Assembly: GCA_016708105.1 (NCBI GenBank)
Contig: JADJGJ010000002.1
Location: forward strand, 1,046,659-1,110,658
Source of the DNA: Crocinitomicaceae bacterium
GTDB taxonomy: Bacteria; Bacteroidota; Bacteroidia; Flavobacteriales_D; Crocinitomicaceae
Length of the DNA stretch: 64,000 nt
Direction of reading: 5' to 3'
Shown: positions 25,966 to 34,387 of the stretch, one piece after another
Layout: every line of letters starts with the position of its first letter
Position numbering within the stretch: position 1 is the first letter of the stretch
Notes under the pieces: generated by a model
Databases searched by the model: none
Told to the model about the DNA's origin: nothing
What the model saw: the letters and a program-made list of their open reading frames with translations, nothing else
Made by a program: the position numbers and the translations under genes

Positions 25966-28442
25966 TGCGGATCTACATCAATATCTACGCGTACCGATCT
26001 GAAATCATGCTTGCTTAAAAATTGTTCAAGCTTTTGGTATATGACATCTTTCACTTTTTTGGGTGACGCGTTGCGTTCAAATTTAATAGTAATATCTTTC
26101 AAATAAAAATTCCGCACCTTGGCAATGGCCGGAATTTCCGGTCCCAGCACGCGCTCAGCAAAAGTTTCTTTCAAACTTTCAGCCAGCGTTGAAGCACCTG
26201 CCTCAAGGGTATCTTTATTTTTGTGTTTCAAACTTAGTTGAATGATTCTGAAAAAGGGAGGATAATTAAAATTTTTTCTTTCAAGTATTTCTTGTTTATA
26301 CATTCCTTGAAAATCATGCTCCATCACTTTACGAATGATCCAGTGATGCGGGTTATAACTTTGAATAATCACCTTTCCACGTTTAGCTTTTCTACCAGCA
26401 CGACCTGCAACTTGTGACATGAGTTGGAATGATCGTTCAAACGCTCTGAAGTCAGGGTAATGCATCATTTGATCAGCACTGAGAATACCAACCAGACCAA
26501 CATTATCAAAGTCAAGTCCTTTGGTTACCATTTGTGTTCCAATCAACACATCAGTTTCACGATTTTCAAATGAAGAAATAATTTTCTGGTAAGCATCCTT
26601 GGCTCTGGTAGAATCATGATCCATGCGTTTGATTGAAATTTTCGGAAAGAAAACAGCCAGTTCATCTTCAATTTTTTCTGTGCCAAATCCTACCATTTTT
26701 AATTTCTTACTTCCGCAATGACCACATGAAGCGGGCGGTGTAATAAAGTATCCGCAATAATGACATTTCAACGCATTGCTGGATTTATGATAGGTGAGTG
26801 AGACATCACAATTTTTGCATTCAGGAGTCCAGCCGCAAAGTTCACACATCCATTGCGGGGCATAACCGCGTCTGTTTTGAAACAGAATTATCTGCTCATT
26901 ATTTTTGAAAGCTTCCTCCATCTGTTCAAGTAAAAAAGAAGAGAAGTGTGATTTCATGGTTTTTTGCTTGACCTCTTTTTCTAAATCAGCGCATAAAATT
27001 TCAGGCATTTTCACACCGCCAAAACGTTCATGCAATTCTACCAAACCATATCGGCCTTCGGTGGCGTTAAAGTAAGTTTCAATAGAAGGTGTAGCAGAGC
27101 CAAGCAATACTTTTGCCTGATTCAGTTGTGCCAGCAATATAGCCGTGTCACGTGCATTATATCTTGGTGATGGATCAAATTGTTTGAATGAATTTTCATG
27201 CTCTTCATCTACGATAATTAATCCCAGATTTTGAAAAGGTAAAAATACGGCACTGCGTGCGCCAAGAATTATTCTGAATCTTCCTCCATTTTTTAAAACT
27301 TCATGCCAAATTTCAATGCGCTCATTTTGATTAAAGCGACTATGATATACGCCAACCAAATCACCAAAATAATATTGGAGTCTATTGATGAGTTGCGTAG
27401 TTAATGCAATTTCCGGCAACAGAAACAAAACCTGTTTTCCTTTTTCTAATTGCTCTTGAATAAGGCTGACATAAATTTCAGTTTTACCTGATGAGGTTAC
27501 ACCATGAAGTAACACCACCTCTTTTTCAGTAAAGTGATGTTTAATTTCATCAAGCGCTTTTTGTTGAGAATCGGATAATGTTTTCACCTCTTTTGACTCG
27601 GTCAATTTTGGTTTGAGTCGAGTCACTTCAGCATTAAAAACAACAAGGATTCCTTTTTTCTCAAGAGTAAGCAGACTTGATTCTCCGATGCCTGATTCAA
27701 GTATTATTTTTTTTGTAACCGGATTTTGTTTTCCCTCATTCCATTGCGTGAGTTCAACTACCTTTAACAGGGCATTCACTTGTTTCTCATTCTTGCGATT
27801 TGCTTCCAATTCATTCAACAAGTGTTCAAGTTTTTCAGAGGTCTGAATGTGTTCTGAAATTTCAATGAATACTTCATATTTTGGAGAATATCGTGCGTTG
27901 AGTTCTTCAGAAACTACAGCCACTTTTTTTTCAATGAGTCTTTTGACTAGTGGTTGAACAGTTTTTAATTTAACCAATTCGCTTATTTCTTTCAAGGTTA
28001 TGCTGTCTTGCACTTGAAGAGCTTCAGCAATGATTAACTCTTGTTCAGAAAGGCTTTCATCATCACGGTCAAATTCAGGATGCAAACTTATTTTTGTTTC
28101 ACTTGCCAGTTTGAAGTTGGCCGGCAGGGCTGCATTCATTACATCGCCAATGGAGGCCATGTAGTATTCACTCATCCATCGCCAGAGCTTGAATTGTTCA
28201 CCGGTTACAATGGGTTGATCATCTAAAATTCCTTCAATTAACTTGGCTTGATAATCTTTAGGGATTTCTTCATGTACACGTTCAACAATTCCGGTATAGT
28301 ATTTTCCTTTGCCAAATTGTACAATCACCCTTTTGCCGGTTTCAATGTGCAAATTAAGTTCAAACGGAACGCGATAAGTATATGTGCGCGGAATGCTAAG
28401 AGGAATAATTACATCCGTAAAATATGTTTGTCTCTCACTCAC
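25962..28442 (-). CDS. priA: Primosomal protein N' (PriA helicase)
   Basis: 826 residues from a GTG start; no ATG lies before the conserved N-terminus SERQTYFTDVIIPLSIPRTY. PriA reloads the replicative helicase at stalled forks. Visible are the N-terminal 3'-DNA-binding domain, a central linker longer than in E. coli (732 residues), Walker A GVTSSGKTE near 320, DEEH, a zinc-binding insertion with paired cysteines (CELCGWTPECKNCDVS, CHYCGYFITPPASCGHCGS), and helicase motifs V-VI (GTQMVTKGLDF, QVAGRAGRKAKRG). It heads a tightly overlapping operon with plsC and a membrane protein. Confidence 0.96.
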   Translation of the reverse strand: MSERQTYFTDVIIPLSIPRTYTYRVPFELNLHIETGKRVIVQFGKGKYYTGIVERVHEEIPKDYQAKLIEGILDDQPIVTGEQFKLWRWMSEYYMASIGDVMNAALPANFKLASETKISLHPEFDRDDESLSEQELIIAEALQVQDSITLKEISELVKLKTVQPLVKRLIEKKVAVVSEELNARYSPKYEVFIEISEHIQTSEKLEHLLNELEANRKNEKQVNALLKVVELTQWNEGKQNPVTKKIILESGIGESSLLTLEKKGILVVFNAEVTRLKPKLTESKEVKTLSDSQQKALDEIKHHFTEKEVVLLHGVTSSGKTEIYVSLIQEQLEKGKQVLFLLPEIALTTQLINRLQYYFGDLVGVYHSRFNQNERIEIWHEVLKNGGRFRIILGARSAVFLPFQNLGLIIVDEEHENSFKQFDPSPRYNARDTAILLAQLNQAKVLLGSATPSIETYFNATEGRYGLVELHERFGGVKMPEILCADLEKEVKQKTMKSHFSSFLLEQMEEAFKNNEQIILFQNRRGYAPQWMCELCGWTPECKNCDVSLTYHKSSNALKCHYCGYFITPPASCGHCGSKKLKMVGFGTEKIEDELAVFFPKISIKRMDHDSTRAKDAYQKIISSFENRETDVLIGTQMVTKGLDFDNVGLVGILSADQMMHYPDFRAFERSFQLMSQVAGRAGRKAKRGKVIIQSYNPHHWIIRKVMEHDFQGMYKQEILERKNFNYPPFFRIIQLSLKHKNKDTLEAGASTLAESLKETFAERVLGPEIPAIAKVRNFYLKDITIKFERNASPKKVKDVIYQKLEQFLSKHDFRSVRVDIDVDPQ

Positions 28443-28490
28443 GGCAACGAAAGTAAAACAAAAACCCCCAATTTCAGAAACTGTTAATAT

Positions 28491-29096
28491 CTATTGCGCG
28501 CTATTTTGAATCTTAGGCAGTTCACCTTTGTAATATCTATAGGTGATTCCGAACGTAGCGAGTTCAGGAGACCATAGATTAATTTCAAGGTTAAGCCCCA
28601 ACTTATCACTAATAAAATAATTAAAACCACCCAAAGTAACCCCGGTAAAAAAATTTGCTTTGTCGGGGAAAAATTTTTTCTGCTGATCATTGAGTAATTC
28701 AAGGTGAGAAAACCAGAAAGAGACTCCGGCTTGTAATTTAACGTAGTACTCAAATCCTTTTCTGTAAAAAACAGAAACTTGTGGATTTACTGAAAGGTAA
28801 AGCAAAGGAGATCCAAAGTAGGTATGATCAAAATATTCATTGATGTATTGAAAGCCAACTCTGCCTGAAAAGCTGAGTACATTATTGAGAACAAATTCAT
28901 GTGAATATGCAATGAGCGGCATGGCAGTCACAAAATCAAATTCTTGACTGCTGGTATCATTCAACGCTTCAAATAAGTTTTTACGCCTGAATTGGTCATA
29001 AGAAACGCCGGTACTCACTTTGAGCATTCGGTTATGAATTTGACTGAAACCTGAATTGAGAGTGAGAAAAATTAAAAGAGTAAAACATATTTTCAT
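28491..29096 (-). CDS. Predicted outer-membrane beta-barrel protein
   Basis: 201 residues with a signal peptide (MKICFTLLIFLTLNSGFSQ). The remainder is alternating amphipathic beta strands with aromatic ends (LSFSGRVGFQYINEYF, QVSVFYRKGFEYYVKLQAGVSFWF, LGLNLEINLWSPELATFGITYRYY), which fits an eight-stranded barrel. No specific family seen. The final residues run past the last strand, unlike most barrels, which end in an aromatic residue. It lies downstream of nothing obvious and diverges from a further barrel gene. Confidence 0.7.
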   Translation of the reverse strand: MKICFTLLIFLTLNSGFSQIHNRMLKVSTGVSYDQFRRKNLFEALNDTSSQEFDFVTAMPLIAYSHEFVLNNVLSFSGRVGFQYINEYFDHTYFGSPLLYLSVNPQVSVFYRKGFEYYVKLQAGVSFWFSHLELLNDQQKKFFPDKANFFTGVTLGGFNYFISDKLGLNLEINLWSPELATFGITYRYYKGELPKIQNSAQ

Positions 29097-29141
29097 GCAA
29101 CAAAGTTATCAAGATTCAATGGGAGAGCCAAATTAAATTCC

Positions 29142-29183
29142 CACCCTTGTAGGCGCAGGTCGCGACCTGCACCTACAAGGGTG
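29142..29183. repeat. REP-like perfect-hairpin intergenic palindrome
   Basis: Two 21-base arms meet at GTCGCGAC, with one mismatch (C versus T at the 13th base). The right arm reads CGACCTGCACCTACAAGGG then TG. It sits in the divergent region between two outer-membrane barrel genes. A partial copy of the same core (AGGTCGCGACCTG-ACCTAC) occurs near 38287, which marks a dispersed family. Confidence 0.85.
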
Positions 29184-29251
29184 AGGGGCAATGAGTTTAT
29201 GGCATAAATATTGTAAATCATCGGGCTGTAACTTTAATTCGCCTAAAAGCG

Positions 29252-29259
29252 TATATTTG
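29252..29259 (+). promoter_or_regulatory. -7 promoter element for the barrel gene at 29278
   Basis: TATATTTG fits the TAnnTTTG consensus, 18 bases before the ATG. A TTG at the ideal -33 distance is missing (TAA is there), so the match is only partial. Confidence 0.35.
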
Positions 29260-29277
29260 AAAACTAAATTTTAAACT

Positions 29278-29922
29278 ATGAAGAAATTTTTCACTGTGAT
29301 CATGGCTACTGCTGCCCTGACATTCGGTTTCAACACCGGCGCAACTGCTCAGGTGGAGCAGGGGAATATGATTGTAGATTTGTACTACGGTTTCCCTAAT
29401 TTTAGTAAAACATTATGGAAAGTATTGGAAGATGATTCTTCAAATGCTAATACAAAAGCAACAGGTATTGGTTCGCTGGGAGGTCGTTTTGAGTATATGA
29501 TAGCTGATAATCTCGGATTTGGTGTAGATATCAACTACTTGTCAAATGGATTTGAGTATGATTATACATCTAGCGTATATGATACTACAACAAGTACGTT
29601 TGTAAATCAAACTTATCATGTTACATACACCAAACAGAAATTAAGAATTATGGCGCGTTTGAATTATCACTTTGTTCAAACAGATGTAGTGGATGCGTAT
29701 GTTGGATTTGGTGCAGGTTACAAACACAAAATCAATAAATTCACCAGTACAAATCCAAATGATTCTGAAAGTGAATTAGAAGCAGGCCTGAATTTAGTAC
29801 CGGTTTCTATTCGTATTTGTTTAGGAACAAGATTTTTCTTCACTGAAAATATTGGAATAAACATGGAGCTTGGAGCAGGCGGAGGTCCACTATTATCAGG
29901 TGGTTTATCTCTGAAGTTCTAA
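29278..29922 (+). CDS. Outer-membrane beta-barrel protein (first of a paralogous pair)
   Basis: 214 residues. Signal peptide about 1-25 (ending ATAQ). The rest consists of amphipathic strands: GRFEYMIADNLGFGVDINYL, KLRIMARLNYHFVQTDVVDAYVGFGAGYKHK and a C-terminal strand GPLLSGGLSLKF that ends in the terminal Phe typical of barrels recognised by BamA. It shares the pattern 'YGFPN', 'LNxHxVxTxVVDxYxGxxAG' and 'GxRFFFT' with the next gene, so they are paralogs. A strong terminator follows at once. Confidence 0.82.
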   Translation: MKKFFTVIMATAALTFGFNTGATAQVEQGNMIVDLYYGFPNFSKTLWKVLEDDSSNANTKATGIGSLGGRFEYMIADNLGFGVDINYLSNGFEYDYTSSVYDTTTSTFVNQTYHVTYTKQKLRIMARLNYHFVQTDVVDAYVGFGAGYKHKINKFTSTNPNDSESELEAGLNLVPVSIRICLGTRFFFTENIGINMELGAGGGPLLSGGLSLKF

Positions 29923-29940
29923 CTAACAAAAAACTGAATA

Positions 29941-29974
29941 AAACCCGGACAACCAACTGTCCGGGTTTTTTTTT
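29941..29974 (+). terminator. Intrinsic terminator between the two barrel genes
   Basis: AAACCCGGACA and TGTCCGGGTTT pair around a 6-base loop and run into a T-tract. It is 18 bases after the first barrel's stop and only 15 bases before the ATG of the second, so it may act as an attenuator for the downstream gene. Confidence 0.93.
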
Positions 29975-29989
29975 CGTTAACCTTTTCAG

Positions 29990-30616
29990 ATGAAAAAACT
30001 GCTGTTTCTTTTTTTACTGTTTAACCTTGCTACCGTGCGCGCCCAAATGCTTGAGGCAGGAGACGGTGTAGTAGAATTGGGTTATGGTTTTCCTAACATG
30101 ATGCCTTTGGTAAGTGATCCCAGCGGAGCCTTTCACAGTGCCTTTGATATTTTTGAAAATGATGTGAAAGCCTATGGTCAATTTATTGTAAAAGGAGAAT
30201 TTATGGCAAGTGACCGCATGAGTTTTGCCGCTTCATTTAATTATGGATATTTCCATATTTATGAAGAGTTTGATGAAACCATGTATGACCCGGTATCAGC
30301 AAGTTATTATACCAATACCTATTTTTACGATACCAGGGTGCATAAATTAAGATTTACTGCCGGATTAAATTTTCACATGGTACGCACCCGAGTTGTAGAT
30401 TCGTACTTTGGTGTGCAAGCCGGTACAAAAAAAGCGGGCATCAGCTTTGACACTAATGATCCAACTGTTAATGGTTCTGGTGAGGCTTATGTATTCCCAA
30501 TAGCATTGCGATTACATTATGGGTTTAGATATTTTTTTACAGCAAATTGGGCAGCCCATTTTGAAATTGGCTTGGGTGGACCGGTGGTGAGTTTTGGAGC
30601 AACCTATAAATTTTAA
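29990..30616 (+). CDS. Outer-membrane beta-barrel protein (second of the pair)
   Basis: 208 residues with signal peptide MKKLLFLFLLFNLATVRAQ. Strands match the upstream paralog: VELGYGFPNMMPL, KLRFTAGLNFHMVRTRVVDSYFGVQAG, HYGFRYFFTANWAAHFEIGLGGPVVSFGATYKF, with a C-terminal Phe. The gene starts directly after the upstream terminator. There is no room for a separate promoter beyond the hairpin itself, so expression probably depends on read-through or on a promoter inside the first gene. Confidence 0.8.
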   Translation: MKKLLFLFLLFNLATVRAQMLEAGDGVVELGYGFPNMMPLVSDPSGAFHSAFDIFENDVKAYGQFIVKGEFMASDRMSFAASFNYGYFHIYEEFDETMYDPVSASYYTNTYFYDTRVHKLRFTAGLNFHMVRTRVVDSYFGVQAGTKKAGISFDTNDPTVNGSGEAYVFPIALRLHYGFRYFFTANWAAHFEIGLGGPVVSFGATYKF

Positions 30617-30690
30617 TTTCATCGCTCAACAAAAAATCAAAGTTCAAATTGGCATCGAATAAAAGAATAAAAAACAAATAAAAATTTTCT

Positions 30691-31050
30691 ATGAAATCAT
30701 TCCTCTTGTCATTTATCTTATTGTTAGGCATAAACTTTTCATTTGGTCAAACAAGTTATAAAGAGTATGTGACTTTACGTGTTCAATATGGAAATTCCAT
30801 TGCAGGGTATAAATATGAAATATACCTTGATATAGGTACTTCAGGTTCACATTCAATGAGCGGACAAGTAACCAATGTAGATGAACACGTGATCATTGCT
30901 GACGACTACGGTAAACAAGTATTTGAAAGTGATATGGACTTACTCAATTACTTGGGCAAAAAAGGCTGGGTGGTTATTTCTACCGGAGAAATTGATATAT
31001 TAGATCAGCATTATTATACCTATTTGTTGGAGCGGGAAGTTATCAAATAA
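30691..31050 (+). CDS. Small exported protein, unknown
   Basis: 119 residues with a signal peptide (MKSFLLSFILLLGINFSFGQ). The mature 99 residues are alpha/beta: YKEYVTLRVQYGNSIAGYKY, IYLDIGTSG, then LLNYLGKKGWVVISTGEID and a terminal YTYLLEREVIK strand. The 'LNYLG..GW.V' pattern followed by a 'Y.LLER' strand recurs in small Bacteroidota exported proteins of unknown role. Probably periplasmic. Confidence 0.65.
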   Translation: MKSFLLSFILLLGINFSFGQTSYKEYVTLRVQYGNSIAGYKYEIYLDIGTSGSHSMSGQVTNVDEHVIIADDYGKQVFESDMDLLNYLGKKGWVVISTGEIDILDQHYYTYLLEREVIK

Positions 31051-31103
31051 TGTTTTCAAAAAATTATCGCATATTTGCATCTGTGTTGAGTGCATGATGT
31101 AGT

Positions 31104-31778
31104 ATGATAAAATTACTTTCCCCAGATGACAGGCCGCGTGAAAAAATGCTCACCAAAGGCCATGCTTCCTTATCTAATGCTGAGTTATTAGCTATTTTAA
31201 TTGGTTCAGGTACCCGTGAAAAATCTGCCGTTGAATTATGTCGTGAAATTCTGCTTGCTGCAGATCATGATCTTAACAAATTGGCGCGCATGACAATTCA
31301 TGATCTGATGAAGTTCAAAGGAATTGGAGAAGCCAAAGCCATTACCATTGCGGCTTCACTGGAACTTGCACGGCGCAAAAAAAACGAACAGGAAGAATCA
31401 CCTGTTTTTATTCGTTCTTCAAAAGATGCTTTTCAAGCAGTATCAGCAATTTTTCAAGATTTGAATCATGAAGAATTTTATATCATCTTGCTTTCACGTG
31501 CAAATAAAATTCTTTCAGTTGATCTAGTTTCTAAGGGCGGTTTAACAGCCACCGTTGCTGATGGAAAAATTATTTTCAAAAAGGCTTTGGAAAAAGGAGC
31601 CGCAGCCTTGATTCTTGCGCACAATCATCCATCAGGGAGCATGAAACCAAGTGAATCTGATATTGATTTAACTAACCGAATGAAAAGTTTTGGTAAGATG
31701 ATAGATTTACCCGTGTTAGACCATATCATTGTGGCTGATAAGCAATATTTCAGCATGGCTGACAACGGGATGATTTGA
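31104..31778 (+). CDS. radC: RadC family JAB/MPN+ domain protein
   Basis: 224 residues, the full RadC length. The N-terminal UPF0758 part (DDRPREKMLTKGHASLSNAELLA) and a helix-hairpin-helix (MKFKGIGEAKAITI, about 69-82) precede the JAB metallo-domain with the motif HNHPSG and Asp186 (His173, His175, Ser178 region). Despite the name, a direct DNA-repair activity of RadC is not established; the motif is that of a zinc hydrolase. Single gene, no obvious operon. Confidence 0.93.
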   Translation: MIKLLSPDDRPREKMLTKGHASLSNAELLAILIGSGTREKSAVELCREILLAADHDLNKLARMTIHDLMKFKGIGEAKAITIAASLELARRKKNEQEESPVFIRSSKDAFQAVSAIFQDLNHEEFYIILLSRANKILSVDLVSKGGLTATVADGKIIFKKALEKGAAALILAHNHPSGSMKPSESDIDLTNRMKSFGKMIDLPVLDHIIVADKQYFSMADNGMI

Positions 31779-31949
31779 TTATCCAATGGATTTCACACAT
31801 TTTCAGTAATTTTATCACCTGTTTGAGCTGTTTGCTTAACTTGTTCAGGTTATGTTTTCTCTTTACTTTAAAAAGGCGTGATGAAAATCTGACACTCAAT
31901 TAAGGCAAATGTTTACGCAACAAACTAAACCAGAATTAATATAAAATAG

Positions 31950-33089
31950 ATGAAAATAATTACCATCATTGGTGCGCGTCCGCAAATCATCAAAGCAGCT
32001 GCAATCAGCAGAGCTATACGTGAAAAATATGCTGATAAAATTAACGAGGTTATTGTGCACACTGGACAGCATTATGATGAAAATATGTCGGCTGTTTTTT
32101 TTGATGAACTAAACATTCCCCGTCCTGATTATAATCTCAACGTGGGTTCAGGAAGTCATGGTGCGCAAACAGCCAAGATGTTGGAAGGTATTGAAGAAAT
32201 TATTTTAAAAGAAAAGCCGCAGGCAGTTTTGGTTTATGGAGATACCAACTCAACCGTGGCAGGCGGTCTGGCGGCTTCTAAATTGTTGATTCCACTGGTG
32301 CATATTGAAGCCGGTTTGCGTTCATTTAATAAAAGTATGCCTGAAGAAATCAACCGCATTGCTTGTGATCACATGTCTACTTTGCTTTTCTCACCCACTA
32401 AACAAGGCGTTGATAATTTACAGCGTGAAGGGTTTAATCTCAATGCGCAAATACCGTTTACTATTGATAATCCAAAAGTGTATCATTGTGGTGATATCAT
32501 GTTTGATAATTCGCTTTATTTTTCAGAAATAGCAGAGAAAAAAAATATTTTATCAGATTTACAATTGCATGATGGATTTATTCTCTCAACCATTCATCGC
32601 AATAACAATACGGATGAACCTGCCCGTTTGAACGCTATTTTTTCAGCATTGTATGAAATTACTGTAAAAAGTAAAAAACAATTGGTACTGCCTTTGCATC
32701 CGCGCACACGAAAAATGATGGAGCAACATCTAGATGCACAATTAAAGAAAGACATTCATGAGAACAAATTAATTCAAATAATTCCGCCGGTATCTTTTCT
32801 TGATGTCATTGCCCTTGAAAAGCATGCAGGACTTATCATCACAGACAGTGGTGGAGTTCAAAAAGAGGCGTTCTTCTTTAAAAAACCGTGCATCATTCTC
32901 AGACCGGAAACTGAGTGGATTGAAATTGTACAAAATGGAAATGCCATATTATGTGATGCAAATAAAGCCAGAATATTAAGTGCATTTGATCAATTGACAA
33001 CAAAATCTGATTTTACTTTTCCTGATCTTTTTGGGGATGGAAAATCAGCCGAATTTATTTGCGGAGAAATTCTCACCCATCTTGCATGA
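31950..33089 (+). CDS. wecB: UDP-N-acetylglucosamine 2-epimerase (non-hydrolysing)
   Basis: 379 residues. It converts UDP-GlcNAc to UDP-ManNAc for surface polysaccharide synthesis. The N-terminus MKIITIIGARPQIIKAAAIS is diagnostic; further motifs are VIVHTGQHYDENMS, VYGDTNSTVAGGLAAS, HIEAGLRSFNKSMPEEINR and the C-terminal nucleotide-binding ITDSGGVQKEAFF. The ATG of the next gene overlaps its stop codon (ATGA), so it is coupled to a polysaccharide deacetylase-like protein. Confidence 0.95.
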   Translation: MKIITIIGARPQIIKAAAISRAIREKYADKINEVIVHTGQHYDENMSAVFFDELNIPRPDYNLNVGSGSHGAQTAKMLEGIEEIILKEKPQAVLVYGDTNSTVAGGLAASKLLIPLVHIEAGLRSFNKSMPEEINRIACDHMSTLLFSPTKQGVDNLQREGFNLNAQIPFTIDNPKVYHCGDIMFDNSLYFSEIAEKKNILSDLQLHDGFILSTIHRNNNTDEPARLNAIFSALYEITVKSKKQLVLPLHPRTRKMMEQHLDAQLKKDIHENKLIQIIPPVSFLDVIALEKHAGLIITDSGGVQKEAFFFKKPCIILRPETEWIEIVQNGNAILCDANKARILSAFDQLTTKSDFTFPDLFGDGKSAEFICGEILTHLA

Positions 33090-34369
33090 TTGTTATTTTT
33101 TCTGAACATATCACCTCACGCTTAATCTATGTCCTTGATTTCTGTTTTACGCAGAAAGGCATGGAGTATAAAATTGTTCAGTCAACTACTGAGTGGAATC
33201 AATACAAAACGTGTCGCATAAATTATTCGTATGCTCATGTTCCGGCTGAAATTCAAATGAAACCGCATGATGTTTTATTTGAAGAAAATATGCGTGAAGA
33301 GATTAAATTGACCTATCAGAATAATCAATTTGAGTTGGATGGAATAGAGGATCAGTTTGCGGTTATTTTTTTCATTCTAACCAGGTATGAAGAGTATTGG
33401 ACTCATGAGCGAGATGAACATGACCGGTACCTATCTGCACAGTCAAGTCTCGTAAAATTGGGTTTGCAAAATCGTCCGGTGGTTGATGAATTAGTGAAAT
33501 CAATTTGGGCAAAGCTTGAACTAGATTATCGTGTTATAGAGAACAATTTTGAATGTGTACCCTCATTTGATATTGACGTAGCATGGGCATACAAAAACCG
33601 ACCTTTTTTACGCACGCTGGGATCAGCTGTTAAACATGGTAAACTGGGTGAGCGCCTCAAGGTAATGACCGGAAAGAAACAAGATCCCTACGATACGTAT
33701 TCTTACATTGCTGAGTTAGCAGCACGAGTGAACAGAATAATTTGCTTTGCCCCCGTGGGAGACTATGCAAAATATGATAAGAATATCCATTGGAAAAATC
33801 CTCATTACCAATCCTTGATCAGAGGTTTGAATGCCTCTGGAGGTATGGGCTTGCATCCTTCGTATGATGCATTTGAAAATAAAAATAAATTGGATGAAGA
33901 GCTTGATCGTTTACAACAGATTGTGGGGCATGAAATTGTAAAAGCGCGCATGCATTTTTTGAGATTGCGAATTCCGGACACCTATGAAATGATGATTGAC
34001 CTGGGCATTCAAAGAGATTTTACCATGGGTTATGCAGACAACACCGGATTTCGTGCGGGCACATCATTTCCGTTTTATTTTTTTAACCTGCGCACTAATA
34101 AGCAATATAATCTTTTATTATTCCCGTTTGCATATATGGATGGTGTTCTGAAAGATCGTCTCAAATTGTCTGTTCAGGAATCAATCAATCAGATAAAAGA
34201 ATTAATGGATGCCGTGAAAAATTACGGTGGCGTTTTTATGTGTATTTGGCACAATAGCACCATCCATGATCAAGATGAATGGAAGGGATGGCGTGAAGTT
34301 TTAGAGTATACCCTCAGTCGTGTTGAGAAGAGAGAGATCTCAGATTTAGATGATGATTTTTTTGTTTGA
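33086..34369 (+). CDS. Polysaccharide deacetylase-like protein (DUF7033 type)
   Basis: 427 residues from the ATG that overlaps the wecB stop; a start nine codons earlier lies inside wecB. N-terminal half: DUF7033-like region (MIVIFSEHITSRLIYVLDFC, FAVIFFILTRYEEYW). C-terminal half: a NodB-like barrel with VPSFDIDVAWAYK in place of the TFDDG metal motif, GLHPSYDAF as the probable His motif, and MCIWHNS near the end. These Bacteroidota proteins occur in surface-polysaccharide clusters, and coupling to wecB supports that. No signal peptide, so the action is probably cytoplasmic. Activity on a specific sugar is not shown. Confidence 0.8.
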   Translation: MIVIFSEHITSRLIYVLDFCFTQKGMEYKIVQSTTEWNQYKTCRINYSYAHVPAEIQMKPHDVLFEENMREEIKLTYQNNQFELDGIEDQFAVIFFILTRYEEYWTHERDEHDRYLSAQSSLVKLGLQNRPVVDELVKSIWAKLELDYRVIENNFECVPSFDIDVAWAYKNRPFLRTLGSAVKHGKLGERLKVMTGKKQDPYDTYSYIAELAARVNRIICFAPVGDYAKYDKNIHWKNPHYQSLIRGLNASGGMGLHPSYDAFENKNKLDEELDRLQQIVGHEIVKARMHFLRLRIPDTYEMMIDLGIQRDFTMGYADNTGFRAGTSFPFYFFNLRTNKQYNLLLFPFAYMDGVLKDRLKLSVQESINQIKELMDAVKNYGGVFMCIWHNSTIHDQDEWKGWREVLEYTLSRVEKREISDLDDDFFV

Positions 34370-34387
34370 TGTCAAAACTTTTTTCAC

